A DNA stretch of 64,000 nucleotides, from contig NZ_CP097253.1 of NCBI RefSeq assembly GCF_023380025.1, positions 1,054,001 through 1,118,000 of the forward strand, read 5' to 3'. This document shows, piece after piece, positions 41,963-51,398 of this stretch. The notes beneath the pieces were generated by a model. That model made no database searches. It worked only from the letters and a program-made list of their open reading frames with translations, and had not been told where the DNA came from. Position numbers and translations under genes: made by a program. Numbering within the stretch: position 1 is the stretch's first letter; the number at the start of each line of letters is the position of its first letter. Origin of the DNA: Sphingomonas glaciei. Its GTDB lineage: Bacteria > Pseudomonadota > Alphaproteobacteria > Sphingomonadales > Sphingomonadaceae.

Positions 41963-43938
41963 ATGGGGATGGTGCGTTGGGCCCTTGCGGCGGGGGCGTC
42001 GCTGAGCGTGTTGGCGAGTTCGGTGGTGGCGCAGGGCCTGCCTCCGATCCTGACAGGCGCGCCCACCGCTGCCGCCGTGTCCGCGCGATGCACCGAGATG
42101 CTGACCCGCAGCGCGGCGTTGCGCAAGGCGCTCGAAGCGCCGGGCAAGAGCGCCTCGGCGCTGCAACAGTTCGACGATCTCCTCAACGTGCTGATCGGCG
42201 CCAGCGGCGAAGCGACGCTGTATCGCGAAGTGCTCGTCGACGACGCTGCCCGCACCGCCGCGCAGGATTGCGAGGTCAAGGTCGGGACCGAATTTAATGC
42301 CGTCACCTTGTCGCGGCCGATCTACGAGAAGCTGAAGGCACTGCCGACGCCGGCCGACAAGGCGAGCGCTTTCTACCTCCAGCGCATGTTGCAGGCCTTC
42401 GAACTGTCGGGCGTGGCTCTCGATGCCGACAAGCGGGTCGAAGCGCGCCGGCTCGCCGATCGGATCTCCGAACTCACCACCACCTTCCAGGCCAATATCC
42501 CCAAGGGCTAGCGAACGATCACCGTCACCGCGGCCGAACTCGACGGGGTGCCGGCCGATTTCATCGCCGCCCGCAAGCCGGGCGCCGACGGGCGCATCAC
42601 CCTTCGCACCGACAGCGCCGATTTCGTGCCGGTGATGACCTACGCCAGGAGCAGCGCGCTGCGCGAGCGCTTCCAGCGTGAATATGCGCAAGTCGCTTAT
42701 CCGCAGAACGACGCGGTGCTGCGCGAGATGATCGATACGCGGCAGGCATTCGCCAAGCTGATCGGGCGGCCCGACTTCGCCACCGTCGATTTCGAGCCGC
42801 GGATACTGAACACGCCGGCCAAGGTCGAGGCACTGCTGGCCGAAATGGCTGCCGCGGCCAGGCCCGCCGCCCAGAGCGACTATGCCAAGAGCTCGCCGTG
42901 CTGCGCCAGACCGATCCGCAGGCGAGCAAGATCAACCCGTGGGACAATGGCTATCTGACCCCGCTCGTCCAGAAGCAGAGCTATGGCTTCGATCGGCAGG
43001 AAGCGCGCAAATACTTCAACTATCCCAAGGTGCGCGGCGGCATCCTGCAGCTGAGCGAGGACCTGTTCAGGGTCGACATCAAGCCGTGGAAGACCGCGCT
43101 GTGGCACCCCAAGGCCGAAGCCTATGAGATGTTCGAAGGCGGCAAGCTGATCGGCCGCTTCTACCTCGACATGCACCCGCGGCCAGGCAAGTATGAGCAT
43201 GCCAACGTGGTCCCGCTGCGTCAGGGCAAGGGCGGCCAGGTCCCGGTGATCGCGCTGGTGATGAATGCTCCCGACGGCCTGATGGAGCATGGCGACGTCG
43301 TCACTTTCCTCCACGAATATGGCCACCTGCTGCACGGCATCTTCGGTGGCCAGAACCAGCATTGGGCCGGGCAGAGCGGGATCGCGACCGAGGCCGACTT
43401 CGGCGAAGCGCCCTCGCAGATGCTCGAGGAATGGGTGTTCGACTATGACACGCTGAAGCGGTTCGCGACCAACGAGGCGGGCCAGCCGATCCCGCAGGAA
43501 CTGGTGGCGCAGATGAATCGTGCGCGCCTGTTCAACCTTGGGATGGGCGACATGCGCCAGCTCGGGCTGAGCGAAGTCGCGCTGAGGCTCTACCAGCAAG
43601 GAGCGCCCGCCGATCTCGGCGCCGCTTACCGTGGTTACGTCAATCGCTACGACCTGATCCCGCTGCCCGAATGGTCGCAGGGCCAAAACAGTTTCAGCCA
43701 CCTCGCCGGCTATGGCGCGAGCTATTACACCTATCGCTGGTCGAAGGTGATCGCCGACGACCTGTTCACCCGCTTCGCCAGGGAAGGACTGCGCAATCCG
43801 AAGACCGCGGCCGATTACCGGCGGCTGGTGCTGGCGCCGGGCGGGACCAAGCCGGCGGCGGAGCTGGTCCGAGATTTCCTCGGGCGGCCGATCAGCATCG
43901 ACGCCTACAAGGCGGAGATGGCCAGGGCCGCGCGCTGA
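41963..43938 (+). pseudogene. M3 family peptidase pseudogene (nonsense codon plus frameshift)
   Basis: A signal-peptide M3 oligopeptidase gene (about 659 residues if repaired), broken twice. The first part (MGMVRWALAAGASLSVLASS...FQANIPKG) ends at an in-frame TAG at 42509-42511. The same frame continues RTITVTAAELDGVPADF to about 42889, where a single G seems lost (YAK, then ELAVLRQT). The remainder runs in the next frame to 43938 and holds an intact HEYGHLLHGIF (HExxH) and GASYYTYRWSKVIADD. M3 enzymes are Dcp/oligopeptidase A-type. The two lesions are 380 bp apart, so no full-length product is expected. Downstream coding is well preserved, so decay is recent, or the sequence has errors. Confidence 0.85.
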
Positions 43939-44017
43939 GCCGCGCGAGCATTGGCAAGCGGCGCTGACCGGGGCTAGAGGGAGCGGCAATCCCCTTCCCT
44001 AGTCAGGACGCGTCCTC

Positions 44018-45520
44018 ATGCTTCGTCAGATCGACCATTTCATCGGTGGCACTTCGGTGGCGGCGGGGGACCGCTCCGGCGATGTCTTCAACCCATCAGC
44101 GGGCGAGGTCCAGGCGACCGTCCGCCTCGGCACCGCGACCGACCTCCAGAAGGCGGTCGACGCCGCTAACGCCGCCCTACCCGGCTGGGCCGCGACCAAC
44201 CCGCAGCGCCGCGCCCGGGTCATGTTCAACTTCAAGGCGCTGATCGAGAAGAACATGGAGGAGCTCGCCGCCACCTTGGCGTCCGAGCATGGCAAGGTGA
44301 TCGCCGACGCCAAGGGTGACATCCAGCGCGGGCTGGAAGTGATCGAGTTCGCCTGCGGCATCCCCCACGCGCTGAAGGGCGAATATACCCAGGGCGCAGG
44401 CCCCGGCATCGACGTCTATTCGATGCGCCAGCCGCTCGGCATCTGCGTCGGAATCACCCCGTTCAACTTCCCGGCGATGATCCCGATGTGGATGTTCGGC
44501 GTCGCCATCGCCTGCGGCAACGCCTTCATCCTCAAGCCGTCCGAGCGCGATCCGAGCGTCCCCGTGCGGCTGGCCGAACTGATGAAGGAAGCGGGCCTGC
44601 CCGACGGTATTCTCAACGTTGTCCATGGCGACAAGGAGATGGTCGACGCGATCCTCGATCATCCGGACGTCAAGGCGGTGAGCTTCGTCGGCTCTTCCGA
44701 CATTGCTCAGTATATCTACAGCCGCGGCACCGCGAACGGCAAGCGCGTGCAGGCGTTCGGCGGGGCCAAGAACCATGGCATCGTCATGCCCGATGCCGAC
44801 CTCGACCAGGTGGTCAACGACCTGACCGGCGCCGCCTTCGGTTCGGCCGGCGAACGCTGCATGGCGTTGCCCGTCGTCGTCCCGGTCGGCGAGAAGACCG
44901 CCGATGCACTCCGTGAAAAGCTGATCCCGGCGATCGAGGCGTTGCGGGTCGGTGTGTCGACCGATCCCGACGCGCACTATGGGCCGGTGGTCAACGAAGC
45001 GCATAAGAACCGGGTCGAGGAGTGGATCCAGACCTGCGCCGACGAGGGCGGCGAGCTGGTGGTCGATGGCCGCGGCTTCAGCCTGCAAGGCTCGGAGAAG
45101 GGCTATTTCGTCGGGCCGACCCTGTTCGACCATGTGAAGCCGCACTTCCGCTCGTACCAGGAAGAGATCTTCGGCCCCGTCCTGCAGATCGTCCGCGCCG
45201 CCGACTTCAACGAAGCGGTTCGCCTGCCGAGCGAGCATCAATATGGCAACGGCGTCGCCATCTTCACCCGCAACGGCCACGCCGCGCGCGAGTTCGCGGC
45301 GCGGGTCAACGTCGGGATGGTCGGCATCAACGTGCCGATCCCGGTGCCGGTCGCCTATCACACGTTCGGCGGGTGGAAGCGGTCGGGCTTCGGCGACACC
45401 AACCAGCACGGGATGGAGGGCGTCAAGTTCTGGACCAAGGTCAAGACGGTGACGGCGCGCTGGCCCGACGGCGGCGTTGGCGACGGCGGCAACGCCTTCA
45501 TCATCCCGACCATGGGCTGA
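44018..45520 (+). CDS. mmsA: CoA-acylating methylmalonate-semialdehyde dehydrogenase
   Basis: A 500-residue aldehyde dehydrogenase. It starts MLRQIDHFIGGTSVAAGDRSG. It has GICVGITPFNFPAMIPMWMF, KPSERDPSVP, FVGSSDIAQYIY, GAKNHGIVMPDADLD and GSAGERCMALPVVV with the catalytic Cys. The GAKNH motif, where other ALDHs have ELGG, and the end FGDTNQHGMEGVKFWTKVKT are diagnostic of MmsA. It converts (methyl)malonate semialdehyde to propionyl-CoA or acetyl-CoA, the last step of valine degradation. It leads the cluster that ends with mmsB. Confidence 0.95.
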   Translation: MLRQIDHFIGGTSVAAGDRSGDVFNPSAGEVQATVRLGTATDLQKAVDAANAALPGWAATNPQRRARVMFNFKALIEKNMEELAATLASEHGKVIADAKGDIQRGLEVIEFACGIPHALKGEYTQGAGPGIDVYSMRQPLGICVGITPFNFPAMIPMWMFGVAIACGNAFILKPSERDPSVPVRLAELMKEAGLPDGILNVVHGDKEMVDAILDHPDVKAVSFVGSSDIAQYIYSRGTANGKRVQAFGGAKNHGIVMPDADLDQVVNDLTGAAFGSAGERCMALPVVVPVGEKTADALREKLIPAIEALRVGVSTDPDAHYGPVVNEAHKNRVEEWIQTCADEGGELVVDGRGFSLQGSEKGYFVGPTLFDHVKPHFRSYQEEIFGPVLQIVRAADFNEAVRLPSEHQYGNGVAIFTRNGHAAREFAARVNVGMVGINVPIPVPVAYHTFGGWKRSGFGDTNQHGMEGVKFWTKVKTVTARWPDGGVGDGGNAFIIPTMG

Positions 45521-45525
45521 GGCGG

Positions 45526-46458
45526 GTGCGCTTCCTCCTCCTGCTGCTGGCGCTGCTTCTGATCGGAGCGCCGGCGGCAGCGGCGGACAAGCGCATCGCG
45601 CTGACCTTCGACGACGCACCGCGGCAGCGCGGGGCCTATTTCACGCCCGACGAGCGGTCCAAGCGGCTGATCGCCGGCCTGCGCAAGGCAAAGGTTCGCC
45701 AGGCTGCGTTCTTCGTCATTCCCGGCAATTTCGGCAAGAACGACGGCGTCGGCGGCGAGCAACGGATCGCGGCTTATGTCCGGGCCGGGCACGTCATCGC
45801 CAACCACAGCTGGAGCCACCCGGCGCTGACCGAGGTCACGGCGGCCGACTATGTCGCCAACATCGACCGGGCCGAGCAATGTCTCAAGGGCCAGCCGGGC
45901 CGGCGCCCGTGGTTCCGCTTTCCGTATCTCAATGAAGGCCGGGCCGACAAAGCCAAGCGCGATGCGGTTCGCACGGCGCTGGCGGCGCGGGGCCTGCGCA
46001 ATGGTTACGTCACCGCTGACGGGGCCGACTGGAACATGGAAGCGCTGACCACGGCGGCGGTGAAGGCGGGCAAGCCGGTCGACATGGCCGCGCTCCGCCA
46101 ATTGTATGTCGAGACCATGGTCGGCGCGGCCGAGTATAACGACGGTCTGGCGCGCAAGGTGCTGGGCCGGGCGCCGGCGCAGGTGCTGCTGCTTCACGAG
46201 ACCGACCTGGCGGCCTTGTTCGTCGCCGACCTTGCCGCCGCGCTGCGCAAGGCCGGGTGGACGATCATCACCGCCGACGAGGCCTATCGCGATCCCATCG
46301 GCTCGCTCCACCCCGACGTCCCCTCGATGCAGGGCACGCTGACCGAGGCATTGGCGTGGGAGAAGGGCCTTGCGGCGCCCCGCTGGTACGACCGGGTCAG
46401 TCCCAAGGTCGCCGATCCGTTGTTTGCCCAGCGTGTCCTGGGGGAGACCCGGCCGTGA
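45526..46458 (+). CDS. Polysaccharide deacetylase family protein, exported
   Basis: A 310-residue protein from a GTG start (RFLLLLLALLLIGAPAAA is a signal peptide). The NodB-homology domain has LTFDDAP (catalytic/metal Asp pair), HVIANHSWSHPAL (metal His-x3-His), RPWFRFPYLNEG and LLLHETD. It probably removes N- or O-acetyl groups from a cell-wall or surface polysaccharide. It follows mmsA by 5 nt and is coupled to the RidA gene by GTGA, although it has no obvious link to valine breakdown. Confidence 0.88.
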   Translation: MRFLLLLLALLLIGAPAAAADKRIALTFDDAPRQRGAYFTPDERSKRLIAGLRKAKVRQAAFFVIPGNFGKNDGVGGEQRIAAYVRAGHVIANHSWSHPALTEVTAADYVANIDRAEQCLKGQPGRRPWFRFPYLNEGRADKAKRDAVRTALAARGLRNGYVTADGADWNMEALTTAAVKAGKPVDMAALRQLYVETMVGAAEYNDGLARKVLGRAPAQVLLLHETDLAALFVADLAAALRKAGWTIITADEAYRDPIGSLHPDVPSMQGTLTEALAWEKGLAAPRWYDRVSPKVADPLFAQRVLGETRP

Positions 46459-46841
46459 AGCGGGCGCAGGGAAGCTCGCCCTATGAAGCGCGCTACGGCT
46501 TCTCCCGCGCGGTCCGGGTGGGCGAGCGGATCCTGGTGGCCGGAACCGCGCCGGTCGAGGCCGATGGCTCCTCGACCCCCGGCGACGCGGCCGATCAGGC
46601 GCGGCGCTGCCTCACCATCATCCTCGGCGCGATCGCCGAGCTGGGCGGATCCGCGGCGGACGTGGTGCGGACCCGGATGTATATCGTCGATCCCGCCGAT
46701 GCCGATGCGATCGGCGCCGTGCATGGCGAGTATTTCGGCGAGATCAGGCCCGCATCGACGATGGTCGTCGTAAAAGCGCTGCTTCGCGACGAATGGCGGG
46801 TCGAGATCGAAGCCGAGGCGTTGGTGAGGGGTGAAACATAA
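46455..46841 (+). CDS. RidA/YjgF family protein
   Basis: A 128-residue protein of the RidA superfamily: SPYEARYGFSRAVRVGERIL, VAGTAPVE, DAADQARRCLTIILGAIAELG, DVVRTRMYIVDPADAD and RPASTMVVVKALLRDEWRVEIEAEAL. RidA hydrolyses reactive enamine/imine intermediates, and the Arg that binds the carboxylate is R104 in RidA, probably matched by the R before PAST. Other subfamily members have different roles. It starts at a GTG overlapping the deacetylase stop (GTGA) and overlaps the following gene by 11 nt. Confidence 0.9.
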   Translation: MKRAQGSSPYEARYGFSRAVRVGERILVAGTAPVEADGSSTPGDAADQARRCLTIILGAIAELGGSAADVVRTRMYIVDPADADAIGAVHGEYFGEIRPASTMVVVKALLRDEWRVEIEAEALVRGET

Positions 46842-47394
46842 TCTTCTAGCGCTGATCGTCGCCCTTCCCCTCCTTGCCTGCACCCCCGCCGGGGACAAGG
46901 CCGAGACCGGCGAGGCGATCGCCCAGGGGGCCGGGGTCGGCGATGGCCCGACCGGCCGGGTCGGTCCCTCGGTTGCGCGCGGGGCCGACAAGGGCCCCAT
47001 CCCCTCCGACATCGACGAGGGCCTGAACCCGGCGAACGAGGCCGCCCCGAAAGGCGAGCCGGCCGCCAAGCCGACCATGATCCCGGCCCAGTTCCACGGC
47101 CGCTGGGGCCTGACTGCCAACGACTGCAAGCCCGAGTTCGTCAGCGCCGCCAAGGGGCTGATGGTGGTGAACGACAGCCGGCTGACCTTTTACGAAAGCC
47201 GCGGCACCCTCGACCGGATCGACGCCTGGACGCCGGCCAATCGCTTCACGGCCAACTACGGCTTTTCGGGCGAAGGCATGACGTGGGAGCGGGTGATCAC
47301 GCTGGAGCGTACCGGTTCCACGCTTCGCCGGACGGAGAAGGGCGGCGACGAGGGCCCTGTCGACCTCCGCTACACCGCCTGTCCAACCACCTAG
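46831..47394 (+). CDS. Lipoprotein of unknown function
   Basis: A 187-residue protein with a GTG start, signal KHNLLALIVALPLLAC and a lipobox ending at that Cys. Residues about 20-85 are a low-complexity Gly/Pro/Ala linker. The C-terminal domain (about 88-185) begins FHGRWGLTANDCKPEF and continues MVVNDSRLTFYESRGTL, GMTWERVITLERTGSTLR and RYTACPTT, with a likely disulfide between two Cys. The pattern of a compact beta-sheet domain after a linker is seen in many sphingomonad lipoproteins, but the function is unknown. Confidence 0.7.
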   Translation: MKHNLLALIVALPLLACTPAGDKAETGEAIAQGAGVGDGPTGRVGPSVARGADKGPIPSDIDEGLNPANEAAPKGEPAAKPTMIPAQFHGRWGLTANDCKPEFVSAAKGLMVVNDSRLTFYESRGTLDRIDAWTPANRFTANYGFSGEGMTWERVITLERTGSTLRRTEKGGDEGPVDLRYTACPTT

Positions 47395-47482
47395 GGGCGG
47401 CGGAGCAAGTCTGCTCCCATGCCGACCTGACCTTGATACCGGGCCGCTGGAAAGTCGCAGCGGTCGGAGCTAGGGCGAGCCC

Positions 47483-48625
47483 ATGTCCCAATTCGACCTC
47501 ACCGACGACCAGCGCCAGATCCAGGATCTGGCGCGGCAGTTCACCGCCGCCGAAATCACGCCCCACGCCGCCGAGTGGGACGAGAAGCACCATTTCCCGC
47601 GCGCCACCGTTCAGAAAGCGGCCGAACTCGGATTCGGGGCGATCTACGTGTCCGAGGAAAGCGGCGGGATCGGGCTCGGCCGGCTCGAATCGGCGCTGAT
47701 CTTCGAGGCGCTGAGCTACGGCTGCCCGTCGACCAGTGCGTTCATCTCGATCCACAACATGGCGGCGTGGATGATCGACCGCTTCGGCTCGGACGCGGTC
47801 AGGCAGAAGTATCTGCCGAGCATGATCGGGATGGAGCGGCTGGGCTCCTATTGCCTTACCGAACCGGCGAGCGGGTCGGATGCGGCGGCGCTCAAGACCC
47901 GCGCGGTGCGCGACGGCGACCATTACGTCGTCTCGGGCTCCAAGGCGTTCATTTCGGGCGGCGGCGAGAACGAGATCTACGTCACCATGGTCCGCACCGG
48001 CGAGGACGGCCCCAAGGGCATCAGTGCGATGGTGATCGAAAAGGACATGCCTGGCGTCAGCTTCGGCGCGCAGGAGCGCAAGCTCGGGTGGCATTCCCAG
48101 CCCACCGCGCAGGTCAATTTCGACGAGGTCCGGGTGCCGGTCGAAAACCGCGTCGGCGGCGAGGGCGAGGGCTTTCGCATCGCGATGATGGGGCTCGATG
48201 GCGGGCGGCTCAACATCGGCGCCTGCAGCCTCGGCGGCGGGCAGCGCTGCCTCGACGAGGCGGTCGCTTATACCAAGGAGCGCAAGCAGTTCGGCACCGC
48301 CATTGCCGACTTCCAGAATACCCAGTTCATGCTGGCCGACATGGCGACCGAGCTGGAGGCGGCCCGTGCGCTGCTGTATCTCGCGGCGGCCAAGGTCACC
48401 GACAATGCGCCGGACAAGACCCGCTTTGCGGCGATGGCCAAGCGGCTTGCGACCGACACCGGCTCCTCGGTCGCCGACCGCGCGTTGCAGCTGCATGGTG
48501 GCTATGGCTATTTGATGGACTATCCGATCGAGCGCTTCTGGCGCGACCTTCGGGTTCACTCGATCCTTGAAGGGACCAACCAGGTCATGCGCATGATCAC
48601 CGCGCGGGAGATGCTGCGCCAGTGA
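47483..48625 (+). CDS. Acyl-CoA dehydrogenase (isobutyryl-CoA type)
   Basis: A 380-residue FAD enzyme. It has YCLTEPASGSDAAALKTRAV, FISGGGENEIYVTMVRTG, GLDGGRLNIGACSLGGG, RKQFGTAIADFQNTQFMLAD, QLHGGYGYLMDYPIERFWRD and ILEGTNQVMRMI. The catalytic Glu is in the ILEGTNQ region, as in short/branched-chain ACADs. Together with the following hydrolase and mmsB it probably oxidises isobutyryl-CoA to methacrylyl-CoA in valine degradation. It overlaps the next gene by GTGA. Confidence 0.92.
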   Translation: MSQFDLTDDQRQIQDLARQFTAAEITPHAAEWDEKHHFPRATVQKAAELGFGAIYVSEESGGIGLGRLESALIFEALSYGCPSTSAFISIHNMAAWMIDRFGSDAVRQKYLPSMIGMERLGSYCLTEPASGSDAAALKTRAVRDGDHYVVSGSKAFISGGGENEIYVTMVRTGEDGPKGISAMVIEKDMPGVSFGAQERKLGWHSQPTAQVNFDEVRVPVENRVGGEGEGFRIAMMGLDGGRLNIGACSLGGGQRCLDEAVAYTKERKQFGTAIADFQNTQFMLADMATELEAARALLYLAAAKVTDNAPDKTRFAAMAKRLATDTGSSVADRALQLHGGYGYLMDYPIERFWRDLRVHSILEGTNQVMRMITAREMLRQ

Positions 48626-49677
48626 CCAACGATGTCCTGATCACAACCGAAGGCGCGCTGGGCCGGATCCGGCTCAATCGACCGCGGGCGATCCATGCGC
48701 TGACCCGCGACATGTGCGAGGCGATGAGCGACGCGCTGCTGGCGTGGCGCGACGATCCCGCGATCCAGGCGGTGTTGATCGACCATGCCGAGGGGCGCGG
48801 CTTCTGCGCCGGGGGCGACGTGGTCGCGCTGGCAAAGTCGGGCGCCGGTGACGGGACGGAGGCGGCCGCCTTCTTCCACGCCGAATATCGCCTCAACCAT
48901 CTGCTGTTCACCTATCCCAAGCCGACCATCGCGTTGATGGACGGGATCACCATGGGCGGCGGCGTGGGCATCGCCCTCCCCTGCCAGGTCCGGGTCGCGA
49001 CCGAGAATACGCGGCTGGCCATGCCCGAGACCGGGATCGGCCTGTTCCCCGACGTCGGCGGCGGCTGGTATCTGTCGCGGCTGGAAAGCCGGGTCGGCCA
49101 GTTCATGGCACTGACCGGCGCGCGGCTGGACGGGGCGGAGTGCCGCTACCTTGGCCTTGCCACCCATTATGTGCCGCAGTCCGCCATGCCCGACCTGGTC
49201 GAGCGGCTGGCCGCCGCGCCGGCGCGGGCCGCGGGAGCTGCCGGCAATTTCGTCGGCAACATGCCGGCGGCGCGAATCGAGCAAAACATGGCCGACATCG
49301 CCCGGCTGTTCGCGCCCGACACGCTGGAGGAAGTGATTGCCGGCCTGGAAGCCGAGGACAGCGATTGGGCCCGGTCGGAACTGGCGACGCTGCGCAGCAA
49401 GAGCCCACTGTCGTGCAAGGTCTCGCTGCGGCTGCTGGCGGAAGGCGCCGGGCGGGCGACGTTCGAGGACGAGATGCGCGCCGAATATGCGCTCGCCTGC
49501 CGTGTCGTGCACACCCACGATTTCGTCGAAGGCGTCCGCGCGCTGCTGATCGACAAGGACAACAACCCCGAGTGGAAGCCGGCGGTGCCCGAGGCCGTGC
49601 TGGACGAGACCGTCGACCAGCTGTTCGTCGAGCTTCCGCCCGAAGAAGCCTGGACGCCGTTTCCGGAGATCGCATGA
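48622..49677 (+). CDS. 3-hydroxyisobutyryl-CoA hydrolase
   Basis: A 351-residue crotonase-fold enzyme starting at a GTG. It has IRLNRPRAIHALTRDM, GRGFCAGGDVVALAKS, MDGITMGGGVGIALP, AMPETGIGLFPDVGGGWYLSR and a C-terminal HDFVEGVRALLIDKDNNPEW. The CAGGDV oxyanion site and FPDVGG motif are those of HIBCH. It frees 3-hydroxyisobutyrate from its CoA ester, and MmsB then oxidises that. It is coupled to both neighbours (GTGA at its start, ATGA at its end). Confidence 0.92.
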   Translation: MTNDVLITTEGALGRIRLNRPRAIHALTRDMCEAMSDALLAWRDDPAIQAVLIDHAEGRGFCAGGDVVALAKSGAGDGTEAAAFFHAEYRLNHLLFTYPKPTIALMDGITMGGGVGIALPCQVRVATENTRLAMPETGIGLFPDVGGGWYLSRLESRVGQFMALTGARLDGAECRYLGLATHYVPQSAMPDLVERLAAAPARAAGAAGNFVGNMPAARIEQNMADIARLFAPDTLEEVIAGLEAEDSDWARSELATLRSKSPLSCKVSLRLLAEGAGRATFEDEMRAEYALACRVVHTHDFVEGVRALLIDKDNNPEWKPAVPEAVLDETVDQLFVELPPEEAWTPFPEIA

Positions 49678-50450
49678 CCGAATACACCACCCTGCTGATC
49701 GAGCGGCACGATGCCGTTACCCTGGTCCGCCTCAACCGCCCGCAGGCGCTGAACGCGCTCAACAGCCAGGTGCTGGCCGAACTGATCGATGTCTTTGCCG
49801 CCTATGACGCCGACGACAGCCAGCACTGCCTGGTCCTGACCGGCAGCGAAAAGGCATTCGCCGCAGGGGCCGACATCAAGGAGATGCAGAGCCAGGGCTT
49901 TGCCGACATGTACTCGGCCAATTTCTTCGCCGGGTGGGAGCGGGTCACCGACACCCGCAAGCCGTGGATCGCGGCGGTCAGCGGCTTTGCGCTGGGCGGC
50001 GGCTGCGAGGTGGCGATGATGGCCGATTTCATCATCGCCGGCGACAATGCCAGGTTTGGCCAGCCTGAGATCAAGCTAGGCGTCACCCCCGGCATGGGCG
50101 GATCGCAGCGTCTGGCGGCGGCGGTCGGGAAGGCCAAGGCGATGGAAATGTGCCTGACCGGGCGGATGATGGGCGCCGAGGAGGCCGAAAAGGCTGGCCT
50201 CGTGGCGCGCGTCGTGCCGGCCGCGTCGTTGGTCGACGAAGCGCTCAAGACCGCGGCCGAGATCGCTGCCATGCCCCCGCTCGCGGCGATCGCGGCCAAG
50301 GAAATGGTCAATGCGGCGTTCGAGCTTCCGCTGGCGCAGGGCGTCAGGTTCGAGAGGCGGTTGTTCCACGGCCTGTTCGGGACCGAGGACCAGAAGGAAG
50401 GCATGGCCGCGTTCGTCGAGAAGCGGCCTGGCAAGTGGACCGGCAAGTAG
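49674..50450 (+). CDS. Enoyl-CoA hydratase
   Basis: A 258-residue crotonase. It has VRLNRPQALNALNSQV, AFAAGADIKEMQ, ALGGGCEVAMMADFIIA and GQPEIKLGVTPGMGGSQRLAAAVG, with both catalytic Glu residues in place (GGGCE, and E in QPEIKLG). It would hydrate methacrylyl-CoA to 3-hydroxyisobutyryl-CoA in this operon. It overlaps the hydrolase by ATGA, and mmsB starts 11 nt later. Confidence 0.93.
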   Translation: MTEYTTLLIERHDAVTLVRLNRPQALNALNSQVLAELIDVFAAYDADDSQHCLVLTGSEKAFAAGADIKEMQSQGFADMYSANFFAGWERVTDTRKPWIAAVSGFALGGGCEVAMMADFIIAGDNARFGQPEIKLGVTPGMGGSQRLAAAVGKAKAMEMCLTGRMMGAEEAEKAGLVARVVPAASLVDEALKTAAEIAAMPPLAAIAAKEMVNAAFELPLAQGVRFERRLFHGLFGTEDQKEGMAAFVEKRPGKWTGK

Positions 50451-50461
50451 GAGCGTCAAGC

Positions 50462-51364
50462 ATGCGGATCGCATTCATCGGGCTCGGCAACATGGGCGGC
50501 GGAATGGCTGCCAACCTCGCCAAGGCGGGGCATGAGGTTCGCGCGTTCGACCTTAGCGAGGCGGCGCTGGCCAAGGCCGAGAAGCGCGGTGCGACGCGGG
50601 CGGCGGATGCGGCGGCTGCGGTCGAGGGCGCCGAGGCGGTGGTTACCATGCTGCCGGCCGGTAAGCACGTGGCCGAGGTCTATCGCTCGGCGGTGTTCGG
50701 CAAGGCTCCGGCCAGCGCCATCCTGCTCGATTGTTCGACCATCGACGTCGCCACTGCCCGCACCGTCGGGGAAGAGGCCCGCGCGGCCGGCTACGAGATG
50801 GTCGATGCACCGGTGTCGGGCGGGATCGCCGCGGCCGAGGGCGGGACGCTGACCTTCATGGTCGGCGGCTCGGCTGAAGGCTTCGAGCGGGCGCGGCCGA
50901 TCCTCGAGCAGATGGGCAAGGCGGTGATCCATGCCGGCGGCAGCGGATCGGGACAGGCCGCCAAGATCGTCAACAATATGCTGCTCGGCGTCACCATGGC
51001 CGGGACCTGCGAGGCGTTCGTGCTGGCGCAGAAGCTCGGCCTCGACCCGCAGGTTTTCTTCGACATTTCGAGCAAGGCGAGCGGGCAGAGCTGGTCGATG
51101 ACCTCCTATTGCCCGGTGCCGGGCGTCGGACCGGAAACCCCGGCCGATCGCGGCTATGACGGCGGGTTTGCGGCGCAGCTGATGCTCAAGGACCTGACGC
51201 TGGCGATGGAAGCGGCGCAGGCGGCGGGGGCCTACACCCCGATGGGCGGCGAGGCTGAGGAGCTTTACCGCCGCTTCGTCGAGCGGGGTGGTGGCCCCAA
51301 GGACTTTTCCGCGCTGATCAAGATGATCGATGACAGCTGGACGCCGCCCGCCCAGTCGAACTAG
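50462..51364 (+). CDS. mmsB: 3-hydroxyisobutyrate dehydrogenase
   Basis: A 300-residue beta-hydroxyacid dehydrogenase. It has IAFIGLGNMGGGMAANLAKA (Rossmann fold), DAPVSGGIAAAEGGTLTFMV, GSGQAAKIVNNMLLGVTM with the catalytic Lys, and GGFAAQLMLKDLTLAM. It oxidises 3-hydroxyisobutyrate to methylmalonate semialdehyde, the substrate of MmsA. Preceded by AGGAGCG. This completes the valine steps after branched-chain 2-oxoacid dehydrogenase. Confidence 0.95.
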   Translation: MRIAFIGLGNMGGGMAANLAKAGHEVRAFDLSEAALAKAEKRGATRAADAAAAVEGAEAVVTMLPAGKHVAEVYRSAVFGKAPASAILLDCSTIDVATARTVGEEARAAGYEMVDAPVSGGIAAAEGGTLTFMVGGSAEGFERARPILEQMGKAVIHAGGSGSGQAAKIVNNMLLGVTMAGTCEAFVLAQKLGLDPQVFFDISSKASGQSWSMTSYCPVPGVGPETPADRGYDGGFAAQLMLKDLTLAMEAAQAAGAYTPMGGEAEELYRRFVERGGGPKDFSALIKMIDDSWTPPAQSN

Positions 51365-51398
51365 GCTGCGCCATCATTCTTGCCGGAGCAACCATCCG

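Noticed and set aside
42509..42511. In-frame TAG considered as a recoded or readthrough codon
   Set aside because: A second, independent frameshift 380 bp further on also breaks the gene. Pseudogene decay or sequencing error is simpler than recoding.
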